Source: Pseudomonas sp. CROZ-RG-20F-R04-15
Lineage (GTDB): Bacteria > Pseudomonadota > Gammaproteobacteria > Pseudomonadales > Pseudomonadaceae
Length of the DNA: 64,000 nucleotides
Reading direction: 5' to 3'
NCBI RefSeq assembly: GCF_022662375.1
Contig: NZ_JAKNQL010000014.1
Span: 62,001 to 126,000, forward strand
The notes under the pieces: model-generated
Told to the model about the DNA's origin: nothing
Database searches by the model: none
The model's input: the letters and a program-made list of their open reading frames with translations, nothing else
Shown here: piece by piece, positions 1 through 8,116 of the stretch
Numbering within the stretch: the stretch's first letter is position 1
How the letters are laid out: each line of letters starts with the position of its first letter
Made by a program: the position numbers and the translations under genes

Positions 1-194
1 TTACCGCCACGACTGACGGCTTCGAGGGCGGCGTTGTCCACCACCCGCTGCAACTTGCGCTGTTCCATGTATAAGCGGCCGGTGTCGACCACTAACAGCA
101 GCATCACCACCGCCAGACTGAGGGTGGCCGCCGCCATCAAGCCGATCGCCCCGCGCTGGCGGGCCGGGCCGTTGAATCGCGAACGAGGCGACAT
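1..194 (-). CDS. TadG-like Flp pilus assembly protein, N-terminal part (cut by window start)
   Basis: The complement of this stretch reads open from an ATG at 194 to the window edge (64 codons). It has a short basic, polar N-terminus ending in RQRG, then a hydrophobic helix (about residues 15-37) followed by VDTGRLYMEQRKLQRVVDNAA. That arrangement (RG, hydrophobic helix, VD.GRLY...R.LQ...D.AAL) is the hallmark of the Tad domain in TadE/TadG-like proteins, which sit in the inner membrane and help assemble Flp/Tad pili. The rest of the gene lies outside the window, so full length and any C-terminal VWA domain cannot be judged. It faces the same way as the lipoprotein genes upstream but is separated from them by a terminator and a REPIN-like doublet, so it is probably its own unit. 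Confidence 0.75.
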   Translation of the reverse strand, partial: MSPRSRFNGPARQRGAIGLMAAATLSLAVVMLLLVVDTGRLYMEQRKLQRVVDNAALEAVSRGG

Positions 195-283
195 GGCGCA
201 CTCCTTTGCCGCTAGCTCCATTGGTGCAACTGAGTGTAGACGCGCCTAATGGCAACGCGCCATTTCGAACAGACAAACATCCC

Positions 284-372
284 TGTGGGAGCGAGCCTGC
301 TCGCGAAAGCGTCGTGTCAGATAAATAATAGTTGAATGACACCCTGCTTTCGCGAGCAGGCTCGCTCCCACA
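284..372. repeat. REPIN-like inverted doublet 1
   Basis: Two 27-base arms in inverted orientation (284-310 and 346-372) enclose about 35 bases. Each arm contains GTGGGAGCGAGC followed by CTGCTCGCGAAAGC. It is the same element as those at 2791, 19187, 24781, 44904 and 55885, and lies in the gap between the TadG-like gene and the DUF4136 gene. Confidence 0.85.
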
Positions 373-391
373 TTAGAATTTATGGTGGAAC

Positions 392-424
392 AAAAAATGG
401 GAGCTCAACAGCTCCCACTTTTTT
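392..424. terminator. bidirectional rho-independent terminator
   Basis: An 8-bp stem (TGGGAGCT at 398-405, AGCTCCCA at 410-417) with a CAAC loop is flanked by A6 on the left and T6 on the right, so it can work on both strands. It lies directly after the stop of the DUF4136 lipoprotein gene on the minus strand. Confidence 0.8.
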
Positions 425-431
425 AACGGAT

Positions 432-989
432 TCAACGCGGTGGATAGTTGACCAGAATCCGTCCGACGGTCTCACGAATGGCATTGCTGCGATCCTCGGG
501 ATTCGGTTTGCTGGCGAGCATCTGCTCATCGCTGCCGCGCCACACCAGTTTGCCGTCCTTGCCGTCGAGCAGGTCGATCTGGATGGTCGCCACCTTGTAG
601 GTGATATTGCGCGTTTCGTTGTACATCGGCGCCCCCCAATATCCATTCCATGGGCCGCCCCAGCCGCCGCCGTAGTTGGTGGTCACTTGCTGCTGACGAT
701 CCTCGACGATCAGGTAAGTCTGCACATTCAAATCACCCTTGGCGCCCGCCGCCGCAGGACGCAAACCGCGCTGGTCAAGCTGGTCGGCGACGGCCTGGCG
801 AATGCGTTGCTCGGTCAGGTCGCTTTTGATTCGTGGATCATCGGGGCGGTATTGCAGGGCGGGTTCTTTCCAGCTCCAGCTGCGATAGGCGGCAAAGTCG
901 CGGCTGGCATCGAAGTCATGGTTGACCTGGTTGGCGGCGCAGGCGCTGAGCAGCGCGGCCATGGCCAGTAAAGCGAGACGGCGGAACAT
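432..989 (-). CDS. DUF4136 family lipoprotein
   Basis: 185 residues. The N-terminus is a lipoprotein signal (MFRRLALLAMAALLSAC) with lipobox LSAC, so the mature protein should start at Cys17 and be membrane anchored. The mature part begins with NQVNHDFDASRDFAAYRSWSW, the typical opening of DUF4136 proteins, followed by an alternating alpha/beta domain ending in RILVNYPPR. The family has no established biochemical role. It lies 54 bases downstream of a second DUF4136 gene in the same direction, with a strong terminator after it, so the two probably form the tail of the mazG-like/cmoM transcription unit. The two are clearly homologous (both end ..YPP.), suggesting an old tandem duplication. Confidence 0.85.
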   Translation of the reverse strand: MFRRLALLAMAALLSACAANQVNHDFDASRDFAAYRSWSWKEPALQYRPDDPRIKSDLTEQRIRQAVADQLDQRGLRPAAAGAKGDLNVQTYLIVEDRQQQVTTNYGGGWGGPWNGYWGAPMYNETRNITYKVATIQIDLLDGKDGKLVWRGSDEQMLASKPNPEDRSNAIRETVGRILVNYPPR

Positions 990-1043
990 GGTTTTTCTCC
1001 GGTTGAAGACATGAACCTGCTAGAGCTTGTCATTTGCGGAAAG

Positions 1044-1658
1044 CTAACCGGGAGGATACGCCGACATGGCCTTTTCCACAGCTTCGCGGATCGAATCGGT
1101 GCGATCGATTTCGCTGCCCTTGTTCGCGGTTTCGGCACTGGCACTCCAGACCGGCTGACCGCTGCCTGCGTCGAACAGATTGACCTGGACCACCACGACT
1201 TGCTCGGAATAGGTGCGCACGATTGGCACCGTGTTGTACATGCCATAACCGCGACCATAGCGATCATAGCCGCCGTATCCGCCGCCGTAATAACCGTAGT
1301 CATCCTGGACCTGACGCAAACGGGTTTCCAGACGCAGATTGGCGCTGACCAACAAGTCGGCCGGGCGATTGTCGTGCAATGGGCGCAAGCCGCGCTGATC
1401 CAGCGCATTGCTCACCGCTTCGGCCACTTGCGCAGAATCGGCCCAAGCCGTGCCCGGTGGCAGTTGCCCATTGAGCCAGGCCCAACTGCGGTAGCGCCCA
1501 TAATCACGCGGCGGCGCCGGGTATGCGCTACGGTCGAAGGTGGTGGCCGCTTGTGGCGGCGCCGGTGGCAAGGGTCGCGATTGCGCCACGTATGGGTTGC
1601 TGCTCTGGCAAGCAGCCAAGCCCAGACACATCAGCAGTAACCCGGATTGAGCTTTCAT
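1044..1658 (-). CDS. DUF4136 family lipoprotein (second copy)
   Basis: 204 residues with a lipoprotein signal ending LGLAAC (lipidated Cys17). A Pro/Ala-rich linker (residues about 22-50) precedes the DUF4136 domain, which contains YRSWAW, ALDQRGLRP and a Tyr/Gly-rich stretch (GYYGGGYGGYDRYGRGYG, around 125-142) not found in the neighbouring copy. Function is unknown; the family is an envelope lipoprotein family in Gram-negative bacteria. It starts 12 bases after the end of cmoM on the same strand, so it is probably co-transcribed with it. Confidence 0.85.
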   Translation of the reverse strand: MKAQSGLLLMCLGLAACQSSNPYVAQSRPLPPAPPQAATTFDRSAYPAPPRDYGRYRSWAWLNGQLPPGTAWADSAQVAEAVSNALDQRGLRPLHDNRPADLLVSANLRLETRLRQVQDDYGYYGGGYGGYDRYGRGYGMYNTVPIVRTYSEQVVVVQVNLFDAGSGQPVWSASAETANKGSEIDRTDSIREAVEKAMSAYPPG

Positions 1659-1670
1659 GTCGCGCTCCGA

Positions 1671-2420
1671 TCAGATCGGCCGGCAGATCCAGTGCAAATA
1701 ACGCCCAAGCCCGGCGAAGCTTGGGTGACGACGGTGAGCGAGCTCCATCTCGAGCAAATCGACGAGTTCGGCGCGGGCCTGGAATTCCACTGGCATGTAG
1801 TCATGGAAAACCCGGATCCCACTCTGGCTTTCGACCTGCCACAGGCCGTCGAGTTGCGTTGCCAGCTCCCGTGGGTCGAGCGGCTGCTGCGGAGTCAGGC
1901 TCTGCTTTTCGCCGGCCATGACGTTCTTGCGCATTTTCTTGAAATGGCCTTTGAGCAGGTTGCGATAGATCAGCGCATCACGGTTGTAGAACGCCAGCGA
2001 CAACCAGCCACCGGGTTTGGTCAGTTGATGCAGCACCGGCAGGATCGCGTGGGGTTCGGCGAGCCATTCCAGTACGGCGTGGCAGATCACCAGATCGTAA
2101 GGTTCGGTGAGCTGGCCGAGCAGTTCCTGCCATGGCGCCTGAATGAATGTCGCGGTTTGCCCGGCTTCGGCGAAACGCTGACGCGCACCGTCGAGCATCG
2201 GTGCGGCCGGCTCGGTGAAGGTCACGTCGTGGCCGCGCTCGGCCAGCCACAGCGACATATGGCCGAGACCGCCGCCAATGTCGAGCACGCGCAATGGCCG
2301 ATCCGGCAGCGCTTCGGCCAGGTCCGCCTGCAACACTGCGAGACGGATCGCACCTTTGGCGCCACCGTAGATTTTTTCGGCGAACCGCGTCGCCAACTGA
2401 TCGAAATGCCGGTCGCTCAT
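1671..2420 (-). CDS. cmoM: tRNA 5-carboxymethoxyuridine methyltransferase CmoM
   Basis: 249-residue class I SAM-dependent methyltransferase (formerly called SmtA). CmoM methylates the carboxymethoxy group of cmo5U34 in tRNA to give mcmo5U, completing wobble modification. Residues 43-56 carry the SAM-binding glycine motif (VLDIGGGLGHMSL), followed by an acidic end of strand 2 (TFTEP) and a motif IV-like DLVICHAVLEWL. The C-terminal IRVFHDYMPVEF and YLHWICRP are typical of CmoM rather than generic methyltransferases. Its ATG overlaps the stop of the MazG-like gene by one base (TGATG), a sign of translational coupling. Confidence 0.88.
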   Translation of the reverse strand: MSDRHFDQLATRFAEKIYGGAKGAIRLAVLQADLAEALPDRPLRVLDIGGGLGHMSLWLAERGHDVTFTEPAAPMLDGARQRFAEAGQTATFIQAPWQELLGQLTEPYDLVICHAVLEWLAEPHAILPVLHQLTKPGGWLSLAFYNRDALIYRNLLKGHFKKMRKNVMAGEKQSLTPQQPLDPRELATQLDGLWQVESQSGIRVFHDYMPVEFQARAELVDLLEMELAHRRHPSFAGLGRYLHWICRPI

Positions 2421-2722
2421 CAGTTGAACCGCCGTTCGCTGTCAGCGAGCTTGGCGCGCACCACTTCATTCATGTCCAGCCCCAACTCGCTGCACAGCAG
2501 CAACAGATACAGAACGATATCGCCGACTTCCTGCCCGGCGTGGGCAAGTTTGTCAGCGGGCAACTGGCGCGACTGGTCTTCCGTCAGCCACTGGAAGATT
2601 TCCACCAGCTCGGACATCTCGACACTGGCCGCCATGGCGAGGTTTTTCGGACTGTGAAATTGCCGCCAGTCATTGCGGTCGCGAATGGCGTGCAGGCGTT
2701 CGGTCAGTTCAACAAGGTTCAT
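2420..2722 (-). CDS. MazG-like nucleotide pyrophosphohydrolase
   Basis: 100 residues from MNLVELTERL; this ATG is chosen because AGGAG sits at good spacing upstream, whereas the reading frame further upstream runs through a REPIN repeat. The helical fold contains EMSELVEIFQWL and GQEVGDIVLYLLLLC, which supply the ExxE and ExxD metal-binding pairs of all-alpha NTP pyrophosphatases of the RS21-C6/dCTPase type. Such enzymes hydrolyse non-canonical or excess NTPs/dNTPs to the monophosphate. It is the first gene of a unit with cmoM and probably both DUF4136 genes. The exact substrate cannot be read from sequence. Confidence 0.85.
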   Translation of the reverse strand: MNLVELTERLHAIRDRNDWRQFHSPKNLAMAASVEMSELVEIFQWLTEDQSRQLPADKLAHAGQEVGDIVLYLLLLCSELGLDMNEVVRAKLADSERRFN

Positions 2723-2790
2723 CGGGCTCTCCTGAAGGCGTATAGCTTCGGGGGGATGCGACCTGAAGGCAAGCAGCGCAGATGATCTAT

Positions 2791-2880
2791 TGTGGGAGCG
2801 AGCCTGCTCGCGAATGCGGTGTGTCATTCAACCCATCAGTTATCTGATCCACCGTATTCGCGAGCAGGCTCGCTCCCACA
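2791..2880. repeat. REPIN-like inverted doublet 2
   Basis: Inverted arms at 2791-2816 and 2855-2880 with the GTGGGAGCGAGC core, separated by about 38 bases. It fills most of the gap between the divergently transcribed MazG-like gene and the small membrane protein gene. Confidence 0.85.
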
Positions 2881-2967
2881 CGGGATTGGTGCAAACCTTC
2901 TATCATGCAGGGAACTCGGCCACCTGCGTTGTGGCCCAAGGCTCAGCCCTTTCATCAGGATGCACAT

Positions 2968-3261
2968 ATGCAGTTAGAAAGCTTTTTCGAATGGCTCGGC
3001 CAGGCGCTCGGTTCGGTCATCCGTTTTATCGTCGATGGCCTCAGCGGCCTGTTCAACATTTTGAGCAATGCCGGTGGCAACTTTGTCGACGGACTGGCCA
3101 AAACGCTGGGCATGGACACGTCGATCATCAGCATCATCGCGCTCATTGTCGGACTGATGCTGTTGTGGTCGGCGATTCGCGCGTTCATGAATGCGTCGAT
3201 CATTGCCGGGATTATCTGGTTGTTGCTGGGGTTGTGGTTGCTTAGCTGGATTATTCATTAG
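2968..3261 (+). CDS. small hydrophobic membrane protein, function unknown
   Basis: 97 residues starting MQLESFFEWLGQAL; the ATG at 2968 has CAGGA seven bases upstream. An amphipathic N-terminal half (about 1-50, with a Gly-rich NAGGNFVDGLAKTLGMD) is followed by two predicted membrane helices, roughly 52-72 (SIISIIALIVGLMLLWSAI) and 78-96 (SIIAGIIWLLLGLWLLSWI). No recognised enzyme motif. It stands alone between the divergent MazG-like gene and the MATE exporter, with a repeat doublet just after its stop. Confidence 0.7.
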   Translation: MQLESFFEWLGQALGSVIRFIVDGLSGLFNILSNAGGNFVDGLAKTLGMDTSIISIIALIVGLMLLWSAIRAFMNASIIAGIIWLLLGLWLLSWIIH

Positions 3262-3272
3262 GCCCTTGAAGA

Positions 3273-3451
3273 GCCCCTCACCCTAACCCTCTCCCAGAGG
3301 GAGAGGGGACTGAATGGGGGATATTCAAGAGCTACACCGACTTGAGCGAGCTTCAGCGAATCCATAATCGGCACATTCTCTCAGGTCGATGGATGACGCC
3401 AGACACCTCGGTCGGCCCCCTCTCCCTCTGGGAGAGGGCTGGGGTGAGGGG
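3273..3451. repeat. CCCTCACCC-type inverted doublet 1
   Basis: Left arm 3273-3313 (CCCCTCACCCTAACCCTCTC then a GAGGGAGAGGGGA palindrome) and right arm 3411-3451 in inverted orientation enclose about 97 bases. Related pairs occur at 52197, 57592 and 59523. It occupies the 258-base gap before the MATE gene. Confidence 0.8.
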
Positions 3452-3519
3452 GTTGTTTCTGTCAGACACATCAAATCCTCCATGAATCGTTACAATCCCC
3501 GCTCCCCCAAGGAGCCCGC

Positions 3520-4869
3520 ATGTCCACTCTGATCGCCGACTGGCGCGACCGCCCGACGCACCGCAAGGTCTGGGCACTCGCCGCGCCCATGATTCTGTCC
3601 AATATTTCCGTGCCGCTGGTGGCGCTGGTCGACAGCACTGTCATCGGCCACTTGCCCCACGCCCATCAATTGGGCGCGGTGGCGGTCGGTGCCAGCCTGT
3701 ACACCTTTCTGGCCTGGGCCATGGGTTTTCTGCGCATGGGCACCACCGGGTTTGCCGCGCAAGCCGCCGGGCGCAGCGACGGTGCGGCGTTACGGCAGAT
3801 TCTGTTACAGGGATTGCTGCTGGCGATGGGACTGGCACTGGTGCTTGGCACGTTGGGTGTGCCGCTGAGCGGCGTCGCGCTGCACTTCATGCAACCTTCG
3901 GCGGAACTGGACCAGCTCACTCGGGATTTCTTCCACACGCGCCTGTTCGGCTTGCCGGCGGCGCTGGCCAGTTATGCGCTGGTCGGCTGGTTCCTCGGAA
4001 CGCAAAACGCCCGGGCGCCGCTGGCGATTCTGCTGACCACCAATCTGATCAACATTGCCCTCAATCTGTGGTTTGTCATCGGTCTGGACTGGGGCGTGGT
4101 CGGTTCGGCGCGGGCCTCGGTGATCGCCGAATGGAGCGGCGCCCTGCTCGGCCTGCTGCTGACCCGCAAGGCGCTGCGCGCGTATCCGGGACACATCGTC
4201 TGGGCGGCGTTGCGGGTTTGGCAAAGTTGGCGGCCATTGCTGGCGGTCAACCGCGACATCTTCATCCGCAGCCTGGCGCTGCAATCGGTGTTTTTCCTGA
4301 TCACCGTGCAAGGCGCGCGGCTGGGCGATTCGACGGTGGCTGCCAACGCGCTGCTGCTCAATGGCTTGCTGTTGACGGCGCATGCGCTGGACGGTCTGGC
4401 CCACGCCGTCGAAGCCCTGTGCGGACACGCCATCGGCGCCCGTGATCGCCTGGCCTTGCGTCGTTCGCTGGTGGTGGCCGGCGGCTGGTCGCTGCTCGCC
4501 AGCCTCGGATTTGCCGCGCTGTTTCTGCTCGCCGGGCACCTGTTCATCGAGATGCAGACCGATATCCAGAGCGTGCGCGACACCGCGTTCGTCTACCTGC
4601 CCTACCTCGCCGTGCTGCCGTTGATTGCGGTCTGGAGTTACTTGCTCGACGGCCTGTTCATCGGCGCCACTCGCGCCCGGGAAATGCGCAACGGCATGCT
4701 TATCACCGTGGTTTTGCTCCTGCCGTTCGCGTGGGCGCTGCAAGACTTGGGCAATCACGGCCTGTGGATATCTTTTCTGCTGTTCATGGTGTTGCGCAGC
4801 CTGACCCTTGGTGCCCAAGCCTGGTGGCTCAAACGCAACGACGGCTGGTTCAGCGGCGGCGTTCACTGA
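3520..4869 (+). CDS. MATE family exporter, DinF-like
   Basis: 449 residues with about twelve hydrophobic segments. The N-terminus (HRKVWALAAPMILSNISVPLVALVDSTVIGHLPHA, given here by its key residues P, N, D and T) carries the PMILSNIS...VD..V.GHL pattern of the DinF branch of MATE transporters, and the second half repeats the fold around ANALLLNGLLL. These proteins use a sodium or proton gradient to expel cationic drugs or metabolites through the inner membrane. Its 3' end overlaps the convergent esterase gene by 7 bases. Substrate unknown. Confidence 0.85.
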   Translation: MSTLIADWRDRPTHRKVWALAAPMILSNISVPLVALVDSTVIGHLPHAHQLGAVAVGASLYTFLAWAMGFLRMGTTGFAAQAAGRSDGAALRQILLQGLLLAMGLALVLGTLGVPLSGVALHFMQPSAELDQLTRDFFHTRLFGLPAALASYALVGWFLGTQNARAPLAILLTTNLINIALNLWFVIGLDWGVVGSARASVIAEWSGALLGLLLTRKALRAYPGHIVWAALRVWQSWRPLLAVNRDIFIRSLALQSVFFLITVQGARLGDSTVAANALLLNGLLLTAHALDGLAHAVEALCGHAIGARDRLALRRSLVVAGGWSLLASLGFAALFLLAGHLFIEMQTDIQSVRDTAFVYLPYLAVLPLIAVWSYLLDGLFIGATRAREMRNGMLITVVLLLPFAWALQDLGNHGLWISFLLFMVLRSLTLGAQAWWLKRNDGWFSGGVH

Positions 4870-5738
4870 GTCGGCGTGTGCGCGATAAACCCGACGACCT
4901 GATCGAGTACTGGCGCCAGACGCCGCAACGGACGCGACAGGGTCGCCACCAGGGTTATGTGGCTCGGCCGCGAGTAATACAAATCCTGCGCCGACACCCC
5001 GGCCGCGCGCAGCTTGCTCGCAAGGCCGCCGGTGTTGCGGGTCGGGTTGACCAGATCATCTTTGCTTGCCGCAATCAACAGAGCCGGTGGTGCGCCACGA
5101 CGGACATGGTTGATCGGCTGTGATTGCGGCGGTGAGTCCGGCCAGAAGAACACCGGACGCACATCGGGATTCTTGATCGGCAGAAAGTCATAGGGCCCGG
5201 CGAGACCAATCCAGCCCTGCAGATCACTGGGCGACATGCCCACCGCTGCGAGCCATTGGTCATCCAGCGCGAGCATCGCTGCGTTGTATCCGCCGGAGCT
5301 GTGGCCCATCAGATACAAGCGCTGCGGGTTGCCGGAAAATTCGCGGATATGCGCTTTGGTCCACGCCACCGCTCGCGCGCCGTCCTGCAGAAACAGCGGA
5401 TAGCGCACCTGCGGATACAAGCGGTAATCCGCCACCACCGTGACAATCCCCTTGGACGCCAGTGCTTCACCGACAAACCGGTAGTCGACGCGCGAGCCGC
5501 TGTTCCAGCTGCCGCCATAGAAAAACACCACCACCGGTGCGCCCGGCATCGGCTGATGCGGCACGTACACATCGAGCTTCTGCCGCGAATCGTCACCATA
5601 AGCGATGCCCGCCGTCCTGTCATAGGTGCTGTCCGGGGTCAGCGCATTGAGCAATTGCACCGGCGAACATCCGCCCAGCGCCAACAGCAATATACTGCCG
5701 ATCACTGCACCGAACCCTTGCCGGAATAACCGTGTCAT
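4863..5738 (-). CDS. alpha/beta hydrolase lipoprotein (carboxylesterase-like)
   Basis: 291 residues from MTRLFRQGFG. The first 24 residues are a lipoprotein signal (SILLLALGGC, lipidated Cys24). The fold is that of the carboxylesterase/BD-FAE group: an oxyanion-hole strand FFYGGSWN (73-80), the DYRLYP segment (104-109) common in these esterases, the nucleophile elbow GHSSGG (Ser147), and late Asp and His candidates (KDDL and SHITL). It likely hydrolyses esters or acyl groups in the periplasm. It starts 17 bases after the stop of the DUF4123 gene and shares its direction, so it may belong to the VgrG-DUF4123 unit. The lipoprotein signal argues against a directly injected T6SS effector, and its tie to secretion is only positional. 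Confidence 0.8.
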   Translation of the reverse strand: MTRLFRQGFGAVIGSILLLALGGCSPVQLLNALTPDSTYDRTAGIAYGDDSRQKLDVYVPHQPMPGAPVVVFFYGGSWNSGSRVDYRFVGEALASKGIVTVVADYRLYPQVRYPLFLQDGARAVAWTKAHIREFSGNPQRLYLMGHSSGGYNAAMLALDDQWLAAVGMSPSDLQGWIGLAGPYDFLPIKNPDVRPVFFWPDSPPQSQPINHVRRGAPPALLIAASKDDLVNPTRNTGGLASKLRAAGVSAQDLYYSRPSHITLVATLSRPLRRLAPVLDQVVGFIAHTPTQ

Positions 5739-5755
5739 ACGCGCCGAACCTCGTC

Positions 5756-6550
5756 TCAGAGCTGATCGCCGCGCCATTGACGCCGCACATGGTCGAGCCG
5801 TTGTTGCTGGGTCAGCCCCACCGGCGGCGGCACCAGTACGGCACGCGGATGCAGCAAGCGTAGCCATAACCAGCCATCGAGCACGGTGCGGTCACTGAAC
5901 CCCAGCGCCAGCCCCTGTTGGACATGGGAGGACATCGTTGCGTAATCGGTTCCCAATGATTGGCACCAGCGCCAGATATGCTGCTCCAGCAGGCAGGTTT
6001 GCAAGCGTTCGCGCTGGCGCCGGGTCAGGCTTTCTTCGATGCACAGCGGCTCGACAGCAAGTCCCGGATTGCGCAACTGCTGCCAGCCCTGACTGCCAAT
6101 CGCGCGGTCCGCCCAGGTGCCACCGAACCAGCGCAACTGGCGGATCGGTCCGAGCCAGCGGCTCAATTCAGCGGCGTCGCAGGCATCGAAGAAATAGCTC
6201 GCGGTCTGCCGGTTGTAATAGCTGAGCAAGGCCCGATGACTCAATCCAAACGACACTGTGAGCATGCGTTGCAAGTGGCCCAGCAACTGTTGCGCCGATG
6301 CCTCACTGACGAGCAACAGCCCGCGCCAGGTGTCCGGATCGCTGTGACACAAGGCGGCCAACGCCGGGCAATTGCGCAACTCGAGCAACACCGGGCCGTA
6401 CTCGCTGACCGGTACAAACTCGGTACCCTCGAACAGACTGAAGCGCGGCACACCGCTAAAAGCCTGGCGCAAGGTCAGCAACGCCTGTGGAGCATCCGGG
6501 CCATCGAGCAACAGCCATTGCGGCCTGGGCTCATGCACCGCGCCACTCAT
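5756..6550 (-). CDS. DUF4123 domain protein, type VI secretion adaptor
   Basis: 264 residues. The opening (PQWLLLDGPDAPQALLTLRQ), the middle (FFDACDAAELSRWLGPIRQLRWFGG) and the LSRRQ-like ESLTRRQRERL are typical of DUF4123 proteins (also called Tap or TEC), chaperones that load an effector onto a VgrG spike. The ATG overlaps the vgrG stop (ATGA), so the two are translationally coupled. Adaptors are normally followed by their cargo effector; here the next gene is a lipoprotein esterase. Confidence 0.82.
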   Translation of the reverse strand: MSGAVHEPRPQWLLLDGPDAPQALLTLRQAFSGVPRFSLFEGTEFVPVSEYGPVLLELRNCPALAALCHSDPDTWRGLLLVSEASAQQLLGHLQRMLTVSFGLSHRALLSYYNRQTASYFFDACDAAELSRWLGPIRQLRWFGGTWADRAIGSQGWQQLRNPGLAVEPLCIEESLTRRQRERLQTCLLEQHIWRWCQSLGTDYATMSSHVQQGLALGFSDRTVLDGWLWLRLLHPRAVLVPPPVGLTQQQRLDHVRRQWRGDQL

Positions 6551-7884
6551 GTTGCGCCGCTCTGTTCAAGCGCTGTAACCAGTCGACAACTGCACACCGA
6601 CTCTGCGCAGTGACTGAAACTGCCGCCGCCGGGGATCAGGCACAGCAGCAGCAACGGCTCACCGGACGCCAGCAATTGCTGCAAGCCGTCACTGACCAGA
6701 CGATCGGGCACTGGCGGGGCATCGCCCGTGTCAGTCTCGGCGAGTGGCGGCTGCAGGACGCCGCTGATCATCGGCTGATCCGGGTCGCCTTCGAAGAAAC
6801 TCACTACCACCTCGACACCATCGCTCAGCGCCGTGATCGGCGTCTGCTGCAGAGACGGCGCCAGCGGCAACCAACAGTGACTCGGCGCGGCGCCTTCGCC
6901 TTGATAGAGCCAGTCGAACTGCACCGCTACCGGTCGCGAGCAATCGGGTTGTGGTTCATCGACCGCCACCACCCAGGCGCGTTGCAGGCTGTGCATGCGC
7001 TGGCGCGGTGGCGCGGTGGCCACTGCACCCGGCAGTTGCAACGCGCCGAACAGGCGGTTGGCGTAGGCAGGTTCGAGGGCCGGGTCGGCGCGATGCTCAA
7101 TGCGAGTCAACAACCATGGGCGATTGCATTCGGCGAAGGGATGCCCGGCCAATCGCAACCAATGACCGCTGCGCAATGTCGCCAGATCACTCTGACCTTC
7201 GGCCTGTTGCACACCCGCCGAGTTGACCTGGATTGCACTGTGCAATTGCCATTGGTGCAACGCGGGAAAAGCAGGATGTCCGTCATCTTCGCGCTGATAG
7301 CTCGCGGCACCCGCCAATGGCAACTGCGCCGGATCGTCGGTGAACACCAGGCAATGCCGATCACGCTCGTGTTCAAAGTAATAGTGAATTCGCGCTTGCG
7401 CGCACAAGCGCTGAAGCAGTTGCAGATCGGACTCGCGGTATTGCGTGCAGAACGTCCGGGCCGGGTAATCACCACGCAATTGAAAGCGGCGCTGGGCAGC
7501 GACGATACCGTGCTCTTTGAGTACCTGATCGATGATCTGCGGCACCGAACGGCCACTGAAGATCCGCTGACTGAAGCGCAGCGCAAGGCAACCGAGTTTT
7601 GGCCCCAGACGAATCCGGCTCAACCGCAAGCCTTCGCCGTACTCATGCTGGACAAGGCTCTGCAATTGCCCGTGCACGCCCTCCCCTGACGGCCCGAAAC
7701 AGAGGAATGCCGAACGGTAAAGCAGGCCGGCGAGATCCAGGTGCGGATCGTTGATCAACACATCGATCTCGAACGCGAAGGATTCGCTGAGGGCTTCGCT
7801 ACCGGTAAAGGCCAGGACTTCGAAGGGGTCGGACAGGCCCGCTACATCGAGACGAAACGACGACTCGTTGACTGGATCGAACAT
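6547..7884 (-). CDS. vgrG: short VgrG, type VI secretion tip protein lacking the spike
   Basis: 445 residues; most VgrG proteins are 600-800 or longer. Residues 1-280 are the gp27-like base (FCTQYRESDLQLLQRLCAQARIHYYFEHE is represented around 145-172, with the diagnostic YRESD and HYYFE). Residues about 295-378 are the OB-fold domain with WLPLAPS, GVEVVVSFFEGDPDQPMISG. Where the trimeric beta-helix needle should begin, the protein instead has a linker (PPLAETDTGDAPPVPDR) and a 45-residue tail with LLLLCLIPGGGSF and four cysteines (415, 426, 431, 433). It is transcribed with a DUF4123 adaptor. No other T6SS structural gene is in the window, so it is an orphan module. No convincing Shine-Dalgarno was seen directly before the ATG. 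Confidence 0.85.
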   Translation of the reverse strand: MFDPVNESSFRLDVAGLSDPFEVLAFTGSEALSESFAFEIDVLINDPHLDLAGLLYRSAFLCFGPSGEGVHGQLQSLVQHEYGEGLRLSRIRLGPKLGCLALRFSQRIFSGRSVPQIIDQVLKEHGIVAAQRRFQLRGDYPARTFCTQYRESDLQLLQRLCAQARIHYYFEHERDRHCLVFTDDPAQLPLAGAASYQREDDGHPAFPALHQWQLHSAIQVNSAGVQQAEGQSDLATLRSGHWLRLAGHPFAECNRPWLLTRIEHRADPALEPAYANRLFGALQLPGAVATAPPRQRMHSLQRAWVVAVDEPQPDCSRPVAVQFDWLYQGEGAAPSHCWLPLAPSLQQTPITALSDGVEVVVSFFEGDPDQPMISGVLQPPLAETDTGDAPPVPDRLVSDGLQQLLASGEPLLLLCLIPGGGSFSHCAESVCSCRLVTALEQSGAT

Positions 7885-8116
7885 GGGCGGATCTCTACAG
7901 GAGGGGCGGTCGGGGATTCTCGCCGAGAGCCATGGCCGAGTAGAGAGCTGAAGTACAACTTAGGAAATGACCTACGCGAAAAGCAGACCGGATGACTTTG
8001 CTGGCCAGGACAGCCAAGCTTTTCGCGAAGATTTTGGGAGATGTCCCACCGGGTCATGCGAATTTTCCACCACTTACGGAAAAAATTCGGACAACCCGGG
8101 GAGATCGCACCTGGCC

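Noticed and set aside
1..342. 113-codon frame on the minus strand starting in the REPIN repeat
   Set aside because: It is a different frame from the TadG-like gene and its N-terminus is repeat-encoded.
284..372. CRISPR repeat
   Set aside because: Copies are inverted pairs spread over 56 kb, with no regular direct repeats and spacers and no cas gene.
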